Assembly: GCA_027919835.1 (NCBI GenBank)
Contig: JANVFP010000001.1
Location: forward strand, 1,364,001 to 1,428,000
From: Lentinula raphanica
Lineage: Eukaryota > Basidiomycota > Agaricomycetes > Agaricales > Omphalotaceae
DNA: 64,000 bases
Reading direction: 5' to 3'
Shown: in pieces, positions 37,186 through 48,209 of the stretch
Layout of the letters: each line of letters starts with the position of its first letter
Position numbering within the stretch: the stretch's first letter is position 1
Program-made: the position numbers and the translations under genes
Notes under the pieces: generated by a model
Seen by the model: the letters and a program-made list of their open reading frames with translations, nothing else
What the model was told of the DNA's origin: nothing
Databases searched by the model: none

Positions 37186-38612
37186 CAACTCATAGATTTA
37201 GTAGTACTGAGTCACTAGGATCTACGAAATAAACAAGATGCTAATTTTCTACTGCTCAACGTCTTGTAATTGCCGCCCCAGCGTGCATATTTCAAGAAGA
37301 TTTCGAAGTTGATATGACTATTACACTGAGGATGACCAGGGAGGCATTCGGCGGGCGAATGGGTACCGCCTGCCCGAGCCTGTCATAAATATCTCGTTGT
37401 TCAATCTCGGTCTTCACCACCACCACCACCACCATAATGAACACTCTATAAACTCATAAACATTCCTTAAAGCACACTGTCTTTTCTTTTCTTGACAATT
37501 ACCACAACCACAACCACAACCACAACCACAACCACAACCACAACCACAACCACAACCACAACCACAACCACAACCACAACCACAACCACAACCACAACCA
37601 CAACCACAACCACAACCACCACCACCACCACCACCACAACCAAAAACCTCGGTTACCCCTTTTTTTGCCCTTATCAACCACAGAAGTTTGCCATAATCTT
37701 TATCCATCCCATAGTGAGCTCTTCGCATTGCTGCCTTTTGACGTCGAGTCTGTTCTTCTCGACTCCACTGGCAGCCGCAGTGCGCACACTCACCATCTCA
37801 CTACTTTTGGACGCCGAGTCTGTTCCGGATAAATCATTTGGGAAATTTTTTTTTCCATTTGGTCTTTCTGGAACACAACTCGCTCACTTCCTCATCATCA
37901 CTCCAAGGCTACCTTGGTTTCGTCCAGGATCTTCGCAGCGAACCAGTGCATTTCCCAAGTGCTGGTCGAGGCTTTCTTGAAAAGGATCTTGCCTTCGACT
38001 CCATGTGCTTTTTAAGCAGTGGTGTCTCCTATGTCCTCATGGGCAAACCTGGAGTCCCAGACTTCGTTGATCCTGCCCACACATTCAGACCAGATCTCAC
38101 ACTCCTCAGCCATGCCCTTGTTCATTCTACATGGCAATGAAGAACTGGTTTCGAGTCTTGGCGACAGCGGAGAATCGGTTCATGAGACCATCTGGCGTTT
38201 CATGATCATTTGTCTCATGGTCATATCGAGGGAGCTCATTGAAGTTGAAGTCATCCACTAGTACTGAGGCAGATGGATTCTAGAAGTGATCTCACATTTT
38301 CTTCATTTCTCTGTCTGTGGTTCTGTCTATACTATCATATTTTGGCGAGTTTCGAAACGAGTTGACGAGGTATAGTGTACTATACCTGAGTTACATAATG
38401 TAGCGTAGTCAACCAATCAAAGCTTGTTTTCTTGTTTTCAATCATGAATTTCGCACATTTTTTTAAATACACTCTGTTCTTCGCAACAGTCCACGCCTTC
38501 TACCTTCCAGGTTCTTCGCAACAGTCCACGTTCAATACCTGCCCTTCAGCTTCAACCCACACAAGACGCCAATGAACGTCTAACACAGCTCAGTCGGGTT
38601 CTCCGAGAGCGT
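37186..38612. other. Intergenic between F-box-like copy 1 and the ORF at 38613; holds a microsatellite
   Basis: Apart from the CAACCA repeat, the stretch 37690-38260 has short open frames on the plus strand without motifs. A 16-base string CTTCGCAACAGTCCAC occurs twice close together (near 38477 and 38515). The last 150 bases are open in the frame of the next ORF, so part of this may be coding. Confidence 0.5.
37500..37642. repeat. (CAACCA)n microsatellite passing into (CCA)n
   Basis: About 20 units of CAACCA, then roughly six CCA units. Read in frame it gives poly-Thr on the plus strand and Trp/Leu or Cys/Gly runs on the minus strand. I regard all of these as artefacts of the repeat. A short (CAC)n lies nearby at 37415-37432. 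Confidence 0.9.
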
Positions 38613-39641
38613 ATGCCAGTACCACAAACATTATCCCAATCATCTTCCATCCTAAACAGAACCACGTCCAACCCATCCCTGGGTCTCTCAGTGATGGGTT
38701 CTGTCAGTACCTTACCTCCACGTCCTCCCACAACTGCCACGCATCCACCTGGCCCTCTACCGCCAGCTCGTACACCTCACACCCTATCGAAGTCGACACG
38801 CGCTTTGACATCATCATCAAGAGCGTCTCGTGCCTCTTTGAAGTCCTCCGCCTCCTCCTCCAACCTTAACATTGACAATTCCTCACGCTCCTCCGTCCGC
38901 AAGGTAAAGAAACCTGCTGCGTCATCTTCATCTTCGTCTTCAACAATCTCGTATCCACCTACGTCCACTCTCGAGCCATCTCCCGACGGTAAAGAGACTG
39001 CCTTGGCTCATTTAAACAGAGTCGAACGTAACACTATACGTGTCGACCATCGAGTTGATCTACTTAGTGATGAATTAGAGGGCCGAATTGCGAGGGAGGT
39101 GGATCGGAGAGTCGGTCTGGCAATAGTAGCGGCCCGCGAGCAATGGAGGAAGGATTCCCTTAATGACACACAACATCTAAATGCCGGGCTTCCATCGTCG
39201 ACTCAGACACCTCGAGCAGCCTTCCTTCCACCCCCTCGTGCTCTTCTACCTCCCCAGGCTTCCTCCCTTCCCAGTCGACCTTCCCCGGACATCACTCTTC
39301 GTGCTACTAAACATTTGGGCTCCGGAACCATTGGTACCAAGCCTCAAGTGCCGCTCAGTGAACCCCGCTCCATCATAATCACGCTGTCTCCGGAATGCCC
39401 CGCATTCAGCACAACAATCGACTTCCTTTTCAATCTGACCCGTGACTGGTCCACTGAAGTCGAACGACACACCAATTCCTTCGCGCGTCTTCCCATACCC
39501 TCGCGCATAGACCGCGTTGACTCTCATCACCTTCTACTTACATTCAATGCTTTCCGAGCTGAGGCATTTGTCTCTACCTGGAACCGTTTCCATGATGCTA
39601 TCAATAGCCTCTCCCACTTATCTATTTCTCATCGTACCTAA
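38613..39641 (+). CDS. Unrecognised 342-residue protein, Ser/Pro-rich with a helical segment; possibly element-derived
   Basis: A single open frame of 342 codons with no intron. The first 130 residues are Ser/Pro/Thr-rich and disordered. A charged helical stretch follows (ALAHLNRVERNTIRVDHRVD, then EGRIAREVDRRVGLAIVAA), then a Pro-rich linker. A folded-looking end contains SIIITLSPECPAFSTTIDFL and VDSHHLLLTFNAFRAEAFVS. The frame is open for at least 30 codons before the ATG, with charged helical sequence (DANERLTQLSRVLRERM), so the true start is probably upstream or in another exon. A disordered head, coiled coil and small folded end resemble ORF1 proteins of non-LTR retroelements, and a tandem repeat follows, but no reverse transcriptase is present. 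I do not recognise the family. Confidence 0.5.
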   Translation: MPVPQTLSQSSSILNRTTSNPSLGLSVMGSVSTLPPRPPTTATHPPGPLPPARTPHTLSKSTRALTSSSRASRASLKSSASSSNLNIDNSSRSSVRKVKKPAASSSSSSSTISYPPTSTLEPSPDGKETALAHLNRVERNTIRVDHRVDLLSDELEGRIAREVDRRVGLAIVAAREQWRKDSLNDTQHLNAGLPSSTQTPRAAFLPPPRALLPPQASSLPSRPSPDITLRATKHLGSGTIGTKPQVPLSEPRSIIITLSPECPAFSTTIDFLFNLTRDWSTEVERHTNSFARLPIPSRIDRVDSHHLLLTFNAFRAEAFVSTWNRFHDAINSLSHLSISHRT

Positions 39642-39691
39642 AGGTGCTTTCCTATTCTCTTGTGTTTGGATTCTCTTCCTCTATCCTAACC

Positions 39692-39903
39692 CATACTCAC
39701 TCTTCCTAACCACTCTCCCTAACTCTGACTCCCTACTCTCCCTAACTCTTACTCCCCACTCTCCCTAACTCTTACTTTCCACTCTCCCTAACTCTTACTC
39801 TAACTCTTACATTCCACTCTCCCTAACTCTTACATTCCACTCTCCCTAACTCTTACATTCCACTCTCCCTAACTCTTACATTCCACTCTCCCTAACTCTT
39901 ATG
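39692..39903. repeat. 23-bp tandem repeat containing CCCTAACTCTTAC
   Basis: Four to five near-perfect units of CACTCTCCCTAACTCTTACA plus TTC occur after several diverged ones. Every unit carries CCCTAA, the complement of the telomere-type hexamer TTAGGG, but the hexamer itself is not in direct tandem. Confidence 0.85.
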
Positions 39904-40844
39904 CTCAATCTCAACTTTCCATTCCATTGTCCTATTCTGGCTGTGCGAAACTAAACAGCACAGTCTAATGCCTTCTGGCATCCCTTGTCATACCTGCCCA
40001 CATGACTACCTTTACTGGGCCTTCATGGCCTTGTTGCAGACCTACTAGTCAACCCGCTCATCAAATCTTTCATCAGCGCTATTGATTTTTCCTCATGAGC
40101 AATCTTCATAGGCCCACAATTTCATGCCTATATGTTTGACCAGAATCAAAGGAGGAGGGTTGCCGGCATGCCCTATCTGTCGATCACTATTTGCCTGAGA
40201 TGTTTTCTTCCTTTGCCTCTTTGTTGTCCATGTTACTTCATCTCCACCAGCCGGACATGCAAAATTTCTCGGACAAGTACGATTATTATTGAGTTGATTG
40301 ATAGGTCTACCCTACTTTACCTCAATTCTTTGCCAGCCCTTCTTCCTTTATTCATACTTCATGTTAGGCATACTTATGTCTCTGTCCCACTGTACCCGTA
40401 GCAGTCTACCATCTTCTTTGTGAGATGAGCATTCGCTGCACGAAGGGCAGTGGGCCCGGCTGTTCCCTTGCGGGACCCCACCTTTTGGTGGAGCCGAGTA
40501 TCTTCCTTCCTTCCTTCCTTCCTCTTTCAGTTCTCTACCACAATATCTCATCATCTGAGACATCATTCTACTTTTTTTGTTTGCCAACGCACCCTCACTG
40601 TTCACACTGAAGACTTGGACCTGTCCTCTTGATCTCAGTTTCATTCGCTTTGCCCCAGGCTTGATTGACCACTCAGTGGGTACTACCATCGGTTCATTTC
40701 TTAACTTTTCCTGGCCTCACCTTTGTTATCGCTGACTCTCCTTCATTTGGTCAATAGATACATAACCTCTTTGTCGCCGTTCAAACGTTCATCGACATCT
40801 ATTGCTCCATTTTTGGAACGTCCGACGCACTTGACAATTTTGTC
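39904..40844 (+). promoter_or_regulatory. Intergenic; proximal part is the upstream region of F-box-like copy 2
   Basis: No coding signal is seen. A (TTCC)n run lies at about 40502-40530. A short inverted-repeat-like element, GCGGGACCCCACCTTTTGGTG, is near 40471. From about 40520 the sequence parallels the upstream region of F-box-like copy 1 (see 34546-35655). Confidence 0.55.
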
Positions 40845-42387
40845 ATGGAAGGCTGTATCCTTGCTCCTGAAATCCTTGATCATATAATTGACCAGCTCAG
40901 AAATGACAAGCAGTCTCTGCTAGCTGTCAGTTTAAGCTGCAAAGGACTGTTGATTCGGAGTAGATTCAATCTCTTTCATACACTTCATGTCAATGACCGC
41001 CGTACTATCTGGGGCGGATGGCGTGCCACCAAGTCACAAAGGGTCCCTGTTTTCTTCCAAGTACTTGACACATCTCACAGTAGCATGGGTCATGCAATCT
41101 ACCACCTTAACATCAGCTGGGATACCAATTCTCCTCCAATATTCCCTAGCGATCTTTCCCGCATTCAAAAGAATCTCTCCAATCTGAAAATCCTCCATTG
41201 GCGCAATACGTGGAGCGATATACCGGACGCATTCAAATCCCTTGTGTCCGGGCTGAACATCAAGACGCTGATCATATCCGAGGTCCTGTTCCAAAGCACA
41301 ATCGAGTTGGTTCAGATGACTGCGATGTTGCCCTCTACTCTGAAGAGTATCGACGTGGGTCGGATTGGTTTCACTCATGATAATTCAGATATCGAGGGTG
41401 TCAATAATGCGTTGGGCAATAATCCCTTGGCTAAACGCAAGAGGATTCATCTTCACACTCTGCATTCCTTCTCCACCGAGAGTGCACAAAATCTATTCCG
41501 CTCACTGATCAGTTTGAACATGATCACCATTGACCGGTTCATCATTGATGTGGATTATTATTATCCGGATAGGGAAGATTTGGAAGACTCCAACATTCCG
41601 TGGCTGAACGAGATGCTGTTGAAGTATGGATCGATCTTTAGTGAAGTCATTTATAAACTACCTGCTGCAGAACTTGGTGTGTATATCTTCATTTTCAAGA
41701 TGTTGTATTTCTCAATCACCAGCGTCTGTCTGTCTAGGGAGTTCGATGTATCTCATTCTAAGCCTCCAACACTGCACTAATTTGCGCACTCTACACATTC
41801 AAAATGTATACCTTGGGTTCTCGATGGAAAATCGTCAGGGACCACTTCATGTCATGACTAGTGCCATCCAACAGCTGATATCTTCATTGCCCAATCCTGA
41901 AATACTTGAAGAGATCAATATACGCTTTGTGGTTGAATTGACGGTCAAAACCGCCGTCGTAGCCTCTCATTCCAGCACCACTGATGTACCCATTGATCAT
42001 GTCTCACTCATAGTGAATCAGCTCGCGCGTTTCGACTGGAATGAGTTTGCAAGATTTTTGTTGGACACATCTTTTCCGCCTGGTCAAAATCATCCTACCT
42101 CATCAACTGTCAAAACCCTCTCTTATCCTACCTCACTGTCAAGATGCACTTCCTTTTCTACGTCACGTCCAGAGCATAGCTTTAGACGAAGGCTTCATAT
42201 TCAGATTGGGGCATACGAGTTCATTATGGATCATGCTACGCGTGATGTTTTTGCCAAGGAACACGATCGGTATGTACAATATATCTATGATAATGGGTTG
42301 AAGAACCTCTTGGAAAGAGGAGGCTTGGACGAGTTGGTTTTCAGTCAAGATCATTATGAATATCAGGACTTGTATGCGGTAGAATAA
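40845..42387 (+). CDS. F-box-like protein copy 2, intact
   Basis: Probable substrate adaptor of an SCF-type ubiquitin ligase, judged only from the N-terminal F-box-like motif (LAPEILDHIIDQLRNDKQSL, then SLSCKGLLIRSRFNLFHTL). The long middle part has leucine-rich helices (VSGLNIKTLIISEV; MLPSTLKSIDVGRIGF) as in divergent LRR repeats. Exon 1 is 40845-41676, the intron 41677-41737, and exon 2 41738-42387, starting SMYLILSLQHCTNLRTLHIQ and ending QDLYAVE. The product is about 494 residues. Both exons are open, so this is the reference copy for judging breaks in copies 1 and 3. Confidence 0.75.
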
Positions 42388-42873
42388 CCACTCATACTAG
42401 AATCATTGAGCCTCGAAAGACTACTCACCAAGCGCACTCATAGGCCCCTTCCGCCGCTGCCGAATACTTCAACTCGAGGCCTTGTGAATATGGGAATATT
42501 CCATTCCTGATTGCGCTGGAGAAGACATAAAGTCCGTTGCTGAATGTCTAATTCCCCCAGCGTGTACATTGTGGCAAGAAAGTCTAAAGGTTGAAGCAAT
42601 CATCCCCAGATAACAAGGTCGTCGAAGGCGTTCAAGTTCGGACCTGTTCGGACGAATCCCTGCTGGGTGAGATATGTAGTTCTCTTTTCTGGAAACCAAG
42701 CCTGAGTACATTGAAGCGTTGTTCCCCATCTGATACTCATCATCCTAGGACCTAAACCGTAACGCCCGGCGTGGCGAATGTCAAGAATTGAATTCATTAT
42801 TCAATAGCTAGGGTATATAAAGGCACATCTCGTGCAAGTGCGTGGTTAACGTGAGTTTTTGAACCTTCTCTCC
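42388..42873. other. Intergenic with the TATA box of the next gene
   Basis: There is no coding signal. TATATAAA at 42814-42821 lies about 53 bp before the ATG at 42874, a good core-promoter position. Confidence 0.5.
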
Positions 42874-43893
42874 ATGCATCCTTCCCAAAACCTGCCCCAG
42901 AATCCAGGTGGGGACAGTCTGCGAGGTAAAGAGACAGACTCTGGCTCTTCCCGTGGATCAGACCGTCCCAACCATGATTCATCGCCTTCTTCTGACTCTG
43001 CTACGAGTCAGTCGACGATAAAGGGCACATTCTTCGCTGGATCTCATCACTTCAATATAAACAATGGATCGTTCGATAATAGCAATGGAGATATCAACAA
43101 AAAAACCGTGAACGACTATTCACATCGAAGTAATTTCGGCAATCGATACGGGGATAATCGATCGAACTCGAACAACACCACTAACAATTACAATGGGAGA
43201 TACAGTACGTTCTATTTCTACGACTGCATAAACCATTCCTCTGATTGAGCATTGCTTATTAAGGCGACAATCGAAGGTATGGGTCGCAACAATGGAATGA
43301 AGCACTGCACTCCAGCACGCAATTTCGTTGTGGGTCGTATCGCTTATTTTGTCAAAGCTGTTGCCTCATGGCTGTTACTTTTCCACTTATCAGATGACCA
43401 GTCTCGTTATGATCCAGCTCCTCCTGCCCATGCTGGTCGACGCGGAAGAGCATCTGCTCCCCCAAACCCTCAACAACGCCCTACTCCTCTGATCCCCGCG
43501 GCCGCGTCGATGTCTCGTGGATCCCGTGAGGCTCCTGAAGTACGGTCGTCTACTGCACCATTGCCTATCCGTTCACGCCCCGAAGAGGATGTGCACAGTC
43601 TCTTTTTGAGAGACGAAGGGGATGATCCCCGTTACGAGTATGAATTTAATTATCCTCCACACTTCGGTGGGCACTACTCTCCGAACTACTACTATGATGA
43701 TGAGGAGGGGGACCATCGCGCTCATGACGAAGACGAGGAGATGTACGTCGAAGAACAGAGCCAGCCACGATTTGCAGAACCACGAGCTTATCGTGCAGGA
43801 CCATCGGAACCTGGGCCATCTCAAGCTGCCAGTCCGGGTCGGCAGTTCAAATCGAACAATCCGTTCGCGAAGATGATGGCTAATCAGCAGTAG
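42874..43893 (+). CDS. Asn-rich, mostly disordered protein with a short FxxxxxFxIxxGxF segment
   Basis: Function unknown. The first exon (42874-43204) gives a Ser/Pro-rich head, then GTFFAGSHHFNINNGSFDNS and an Asn/Gly/Arg-rich stretch. A short motif of Phe, then Phe-x-Ile-x-x-Gly-x-Phe, then Gly-Asp is frequent at the N-termini of diverse Agaricomycete proteins, including NLR-like NTPases (remembered pattern, not searched). Phase-compatible splicing then uses 43264-43329 (SDNRRYGSQQWNEALHSSTQ) and 43394-43893. The last exon is Pro-rich with an acidic, Tyr-rich part (YSPNYYYDDEEGDHRAHDED) and ends NPFAKMMANQQ. No ATPase or catalytic domain is present. The TATA box upstream supports the start. 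Confidence 0.65.
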
Positions 43894-44345
43894 GAATATT
43901 GCAGGTGTTTCTGTATTATTCCGAGTACACTGCCATACACAGAGTGAAAGTTTGTCAAAGTTTTCGAAATCCGTCGTATTCAAACCTGTACAATGTATGT
44001 ATGTACATGCCACTGGGTTTTCATTTTGTCATGACTTCACGATTTCCAATATCTTCTATCATCTGGCGTTGTAACAATATATGTAGTAAGATGAATATAT
44101 CCTGTATATAGTACTGTGCTTTCGAGTCCTAAGCAAGGTTGAGGCCTGTTGAGGCCCTCTGGCCGCTGGCGGCGCCGGCCCAGAATGACCGTGGCAGTGC
44201 CGGCAACTGGCCGCCTCGCTGCGAATTGGCAACGTTTCTTCTTGACCTTCAGCAGCCATCTTCTGCTATCCAGCTTTTCCCTCGACCGTTACAGATATCG
44301 TTCTGAAAGCTCTACTCATCTAGTCTTCACTCTTGAACAAACAAC
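43894..44345. other. Intergenic, Gvp36-like gene upstream region
   Basis: Nothing coding is seen. A GC-rich inverted element, GGCCGCTGGCGGCGCCGGCC, lies near 44161. The leader ends CTTGAACAAACAAC before the ATG. Confidence 0.5.
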
Positions 44346-45685
44346 ATGGAAGGCTGGAAGACTTTACAAAGTGGCCTTGCTAATCTCAATCTAGGCCAAA
44401 GCGCGAACAAATTCACGAAAGGCTTCCAATCCAGCGTACAAGCCACCAAGGAAAGACTCGGACAGGTTTCTCAGGATGAAATCACAGAGCTGCCTCAAGG
44501 TTTGTGTCGCGTTTGTTGACTATGAATGCTGAGATTTTGATTATCACATTGTAGAGTACAAGGACCTCGAAGCACGAGTAGATGCACTCAGGAACGCCCA
44601 TCTTGCAATGTTGAAGTGAGTGCTCATGAATACTATTGCTCTATCTTGAATAATCGTATGGTGTAGAATAACAAAGGTATGACAGCAAAGCAAACAGCTT
44701 ATTCTCATGTGTAACACGTTCAATTGCCAGGTGTACGATACCGAGGCCTACGATTATCCGGTTCAAATTCAAGAGTCCATCTCCGAACTCTCTAACACCA
44801 TCGGCACCAACTTCCAGAACTTTGCCGCGACGAACCTCAAAGGCACACCTCTCTCGCCTGGTGCTACCGCTCCTCGTCCTCATCTCGAGACTCCGCACAA
44901 AACCCTTCCTCATGCTCTCACTCGTGCCTCTCACACCGCTTCGCAACTGCTCATCTCAACTCCAGCTGGAGACTCCAGCAAGCTCGGCAAAGCGCTGGCG
45001 TTGTACACTCAAGCCAACGAAACGATTGCGAATGCACGTATTCAGCATGATCAGGCTGTGCAGGATGGATATCTCCACCCCTGGCAGACAACCTTGAGCA
45101 CGAGCATCAACGTTGCTATGAAAGCCAGGCAAGCTGTCAGGACAAGTAGGTTGGAGCTAGATGCCGCCAAACAGGGGTACGTATGGCTACCCATTATGAG
45201 ATTACGAGACTAGCTGCTAATTTTCTTTTAATTAGTCTCAAGTCTGCATCTCACGCTCGTCAGGAGCAAGCTCGTCTGGAAGTCGAGAATGCTGAAGATG
45301 ACCTCGTTCAGAAGACCGAGGTTGCCATTACTCTCATGAAAACAGTTTTGGAGAACGTGCGTGTTTTTGAGAGTCACAGGCTCGATCATCACTGATTCTG
45401 CTTGCAGCCTGAACCTCTTAAGAACTTGAATGAGTTGGTCAAGGCCCAAGTGAGTTCATGAATTAGTCACCAATGTGCTAATCTCTTATCTAACACTCTT
45501 TTCAGCTCGTCTTCTACAGCACTGCTGCGGAAGCTTTGTCTGGTGTTCAAGGTGAAATTGAGGAGCTCAGCGTTGCCGCCGAAGGCGAATACAGGTACGT
45601 CGTTTCGCATAGCGTCTCATTCCATGTGTACGCGCGCGGCTCATCGCCCTTTGCATTTCGTACCAGAAAGTCCCGCGACCACTGA
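44346..45685 (+). CDS. Gvp36-type BAR-domain protein
   Basis: BAR proteins bind and bend membranes. Yeast Gvp36 works at the Golgi and plasma membrane in endocytosis and vesicle traffic. The start MEGWKTLQSGLANLNLGQSA is followed by short exons with ERLGQVSQDEITELPQEYKD and LEARVDALRNAHLAMLKITK. A large exon (about 44731-45180) has helical NLKGTPLSPGATA and ALALYTQANETIANARIQHD and KARQAVRTSRLELDAAKQG. It continues LKSASHARQEQARLEVENAE, VAITLMKTVLENPEPLKNLN and FYSTAAEALSGVQGEIEELS. The last exon is six codons (KSRDH, TGA 45683-45685). About 310 residues and the order of helices fit the fungal family. Seven exons with introns near 50-60 nt are needed. Confidence 0.82.
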
Positions 45686-45960
45686 GGTCCCGTTGTGACG
45701 AAGATCACGATTCCGGGGGCGGTTGTTCATAACAAACGATGGACAACTACATGCTCGTTTCGAGATTGTCGACGAGCCCTTGCGTTCTACACTTTCTCTT
45801 TCATTCGATCCATTAGTCCAGATCATGTACAACTTTCGGAAGTGTGCCAGCTTTTTTTATATCTTCTCCTTGTTATAACACTATGCTTCTCTGAATGTCG
45901 ATGTGGTTTATGACGGACTGTGTATTATTCAGAAAATCCTCGAAATCATACTACATAGAA

Positions 45961-47427
45961 TCAAGCAATCAAAACCCCCCTCGACCGCTCGTCGATGAGA
46001 ACCAACTTCGCGCCTCTAAGTAGACAGTATTTAGGCTTCTTCCTCTTAGTATTTTGCCCACCTTCTCCTATCGATCCTAAACTGTTTGTGCGTTCAAGAT
46101 GATTTGTCGAAGTCATTTCGGACTCTCCAGATTGCTCAGGTGAATCCTTGTCATTAGAATCTAGCCGGAAAGTGAAAAGATCCAATGCACGCCTGAGATG
46201 CATCGAGACATTGGAATCGTGATAGACTTTGAAGTAATCGCAATCGCGCAGCGACGACGTATTGGAACCTGAGCTCGATTGACCCATTCGCGAACTGGTA
46301 TTTGCGGGACGAGAAGAGCATATGTCAGACGTACGAAGTCCAGGGAGCATCTCCGAAGCTTCCCACGAAACCTTCTCCCTCTCCTCCTTTTTCTCGCCAC
46401 GTCGCGGACGTGCAGGATGAAACGATATCCCAAGAGACCCGAGATTATTCAAGTCTCTGAGAGTATTAAGAAACTTCCAGAACTCCGTCAAAGCATAGTG
46501 AGACCATTTTATAGTCTGTCCAGTGGTCGTTTGGTCCAGAAGTGAATGAGAGGAGGATTCGGCATGTTTGGTGTCATCAAGGACAACGGCGGAGCTCGCA
46601 CCTGCTTCGTTCCAGTTTGGCGGTAGAGTTCCGCGGGCTGGGATGATCCATGCTCTGCGTCCAAACGTATTATCGTTTGGAGACGAAAGAAAAGAGGAGG
46701 CGATATGGGGAGGGAGGTAGATTGGTGTCGCTCGGTCGTAGGTCTCGATGGCATCGAAAACGGGTGGCCTATAGGATTTGGATACTATGATGTGTGGCTG
46801 CGTAAAAGAATCGTCAGCCTCTCATTGGACTACCAAAGGTTTGGATGAATCACATACCTGTGGTATAACACGGTGTAAAGGACCTGTATCCAGTCGAAGA
46901 AACTTCATAGACGATTCTTCTTGATCTAGTAAGGGTTCTAAGCAGTCACATGGTATAGTTGGTTTCATTCCTTGGAATGGGCTCTCGTCTCTATCTCCAA
47001 TAGTGGAACAAAACAAGCTGGACAGATCTGTAGACTCGAATTCTTCCAAGCTATCTAGCGCGTAGAGTTCTTGGGCCGTAGGTGGCTCATTCCAGTCTTT
47101 AATCGAGTCCAAGATTGGAAGAGAACGAGGCGAAGGGATATCAGGTGGAGACGCAGAAAGAGTCACAAGTCGAGAAGCTGAGAAATACGTGCGAGTGAGT
47201 GACATTCTGGATGAATATTGAAGGTACTCACGAACGATCAGCTTCCCAAAGATATTTCCAAGCTTCACCTTCACAGTATGCCAGCTTTCCTCATTTCGAA
47301 CTTCCTTCAGGAGATCTGCTCCTTCTTGCAATAGTTTTTCGGTTACTGTCGATGTCCCAGAGTCCGTTCCATATTGAAAGTGGTGAACAACATAACGCGG
47401 TGGCGACTGAGAATAAGTAGTATCCAT
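45961..47427 (-). CDS. Unrecognised protein, about 450 residues, three exons
   Basis: I do not recognise the family. Phase-consistent exons are 47232-47427, 46858-47177 and 45961-46797. Exon 1 begins MDTTYSQSPPRYVVHHFQYG and has a helical part (KLLQEGADLLKEVRNEESW; VKVKLGNIFGKLIV). Exon 2 is acidic and Pro-rich. Exon 3 contains VFDAIETYDRATPIYLPPHI, FGRRAWIIPARGTLPPNW, KWSHYALTEFWKFLNTLRDL and a disordered Ser-rich loop, and ends CLLRGAKLVLIDERSRGVLI. The protein has no membrane segment or signal peptide. It is convergent with the BAR gene (275 bp between stops) and divergent from the Kish gene (248 bp between starts). Conserved-looking folded ends around disordered loops suggest a real fungal gene, not a spurious frame. 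Confidence 0.6.
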
Positions 47428-47675
47428 GTGTCCGCCTATATCCTCTTGACTCTGTGATGGTTTATCGCGTCTGGACAGTCACATCGTTGGAGTGAGTGGA
47501 GTGAGTGGTTAAACTTAAGCTTCAAAGCCTGAGTGGTGTTGAGGACAAAGTCCAAGCGCCGGGCCGGAAGTGCGAACGGTCCAGAAATGGCAAACGCCAC
47601 GTGCACGTATGCTCTCGAGTCTCTTCATAGACGTCCACGACGAACTCATCTTACACCTGATCTCATTTGAGCAAA

Positions 47676-48076
47676 ATGGTACGTTATTCTTTGCTAGAAT
47701 AACTCGGAGGCTTACGTCGCTATATCCAGTCTGCTCTGTTCAACTTCCAATCGCTTCTCCTCGTCATTCTTCTGGCGATTTGTACGTGCACATATATTCG
47801 TGCAGTGGCACCGCGTTTGGTCGATAGGAACAAGGAAGGGTGCGTCCTCTGCCCCATCACGTAGCTGACCACGATAACTAACTCATCTTGACTTCGTTGC
47901 GCATAGATTTCTGGGATTATTCTTCATGGCTGCGCGAATAGGTCCGTACCATGTCCAACACGATGTACATGCAGCAGTTCTGACTTCTGACGATCAAAAT
48001 CACAGGCGAACGATTATCACCATATGTTGCATTGGCGTGTATCTCCATGGCTGTATCCCTACTCATTGCGCAATGA
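47676..48076 (+). CDS. Kish (TMEM167) secretory-pathway membrane protein
   Basis: A small two-span membrane protein needed for early secretory traffic. It is missed by ORF searches because it is cut into four exons: 47676-47678 (the ATG alone), 47730-47839, 47907-47941 and 48006-48076. Joined, it gives about 72 residues. Exon 2 begins [20 protein letters not shown] and continues [17 protein letters not shown]. Exons 3-4 give [20 protein letters not shown], then [17 protein letters not shown] 48074-48076. The signature FNFQSLL, DRNK, ARIGER.SPYV is shared with animal and yeast Kish proteins and matches along the whole length. All junctions have GT..AG (GTACGT, GTGCGT, GTCCGT donors), and the phases agree. 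The frame has no slack, so the model is firm. Confidence 0.93.
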
Positions 48077-48209
48077 ATTTATCCTGTCCCTATACCCTTG
48101 TTTGAAACATCACATCCGTGTTCAACAAAATACATACGTGCATGAGAATCCGCAAAACCTCAAGCAGTGCCATTTGCACCGGCAGTCAAAGCAGTCAAAC
48201 AACCAAAAA

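Noticed and set aside
37492..37728. Poly-Thr frame on plus and Trp/Leu or Cys/Gly frames on minus
   Set aside because: They are produced by the CAACCA microsatellite alone and have no conserved flanks.
38613..39641. Calling the ORF a LINE ORF1
   Set aside because: There is no reverse transcriptase, endonuclease or zinc knuckle in or near it, so only resemblance is claimed.
39692..39903. A chromosome end or telomere
   Set aside because: The units are 23 bp with one CCCTAA each, not tandem hexamers, and genes continue on both sides.
37500..39903. CRISPR-like arrays in the repeats
   Set aside because: The repeats are contiguous microsatellites without spacers, in a eukaryotic genome.
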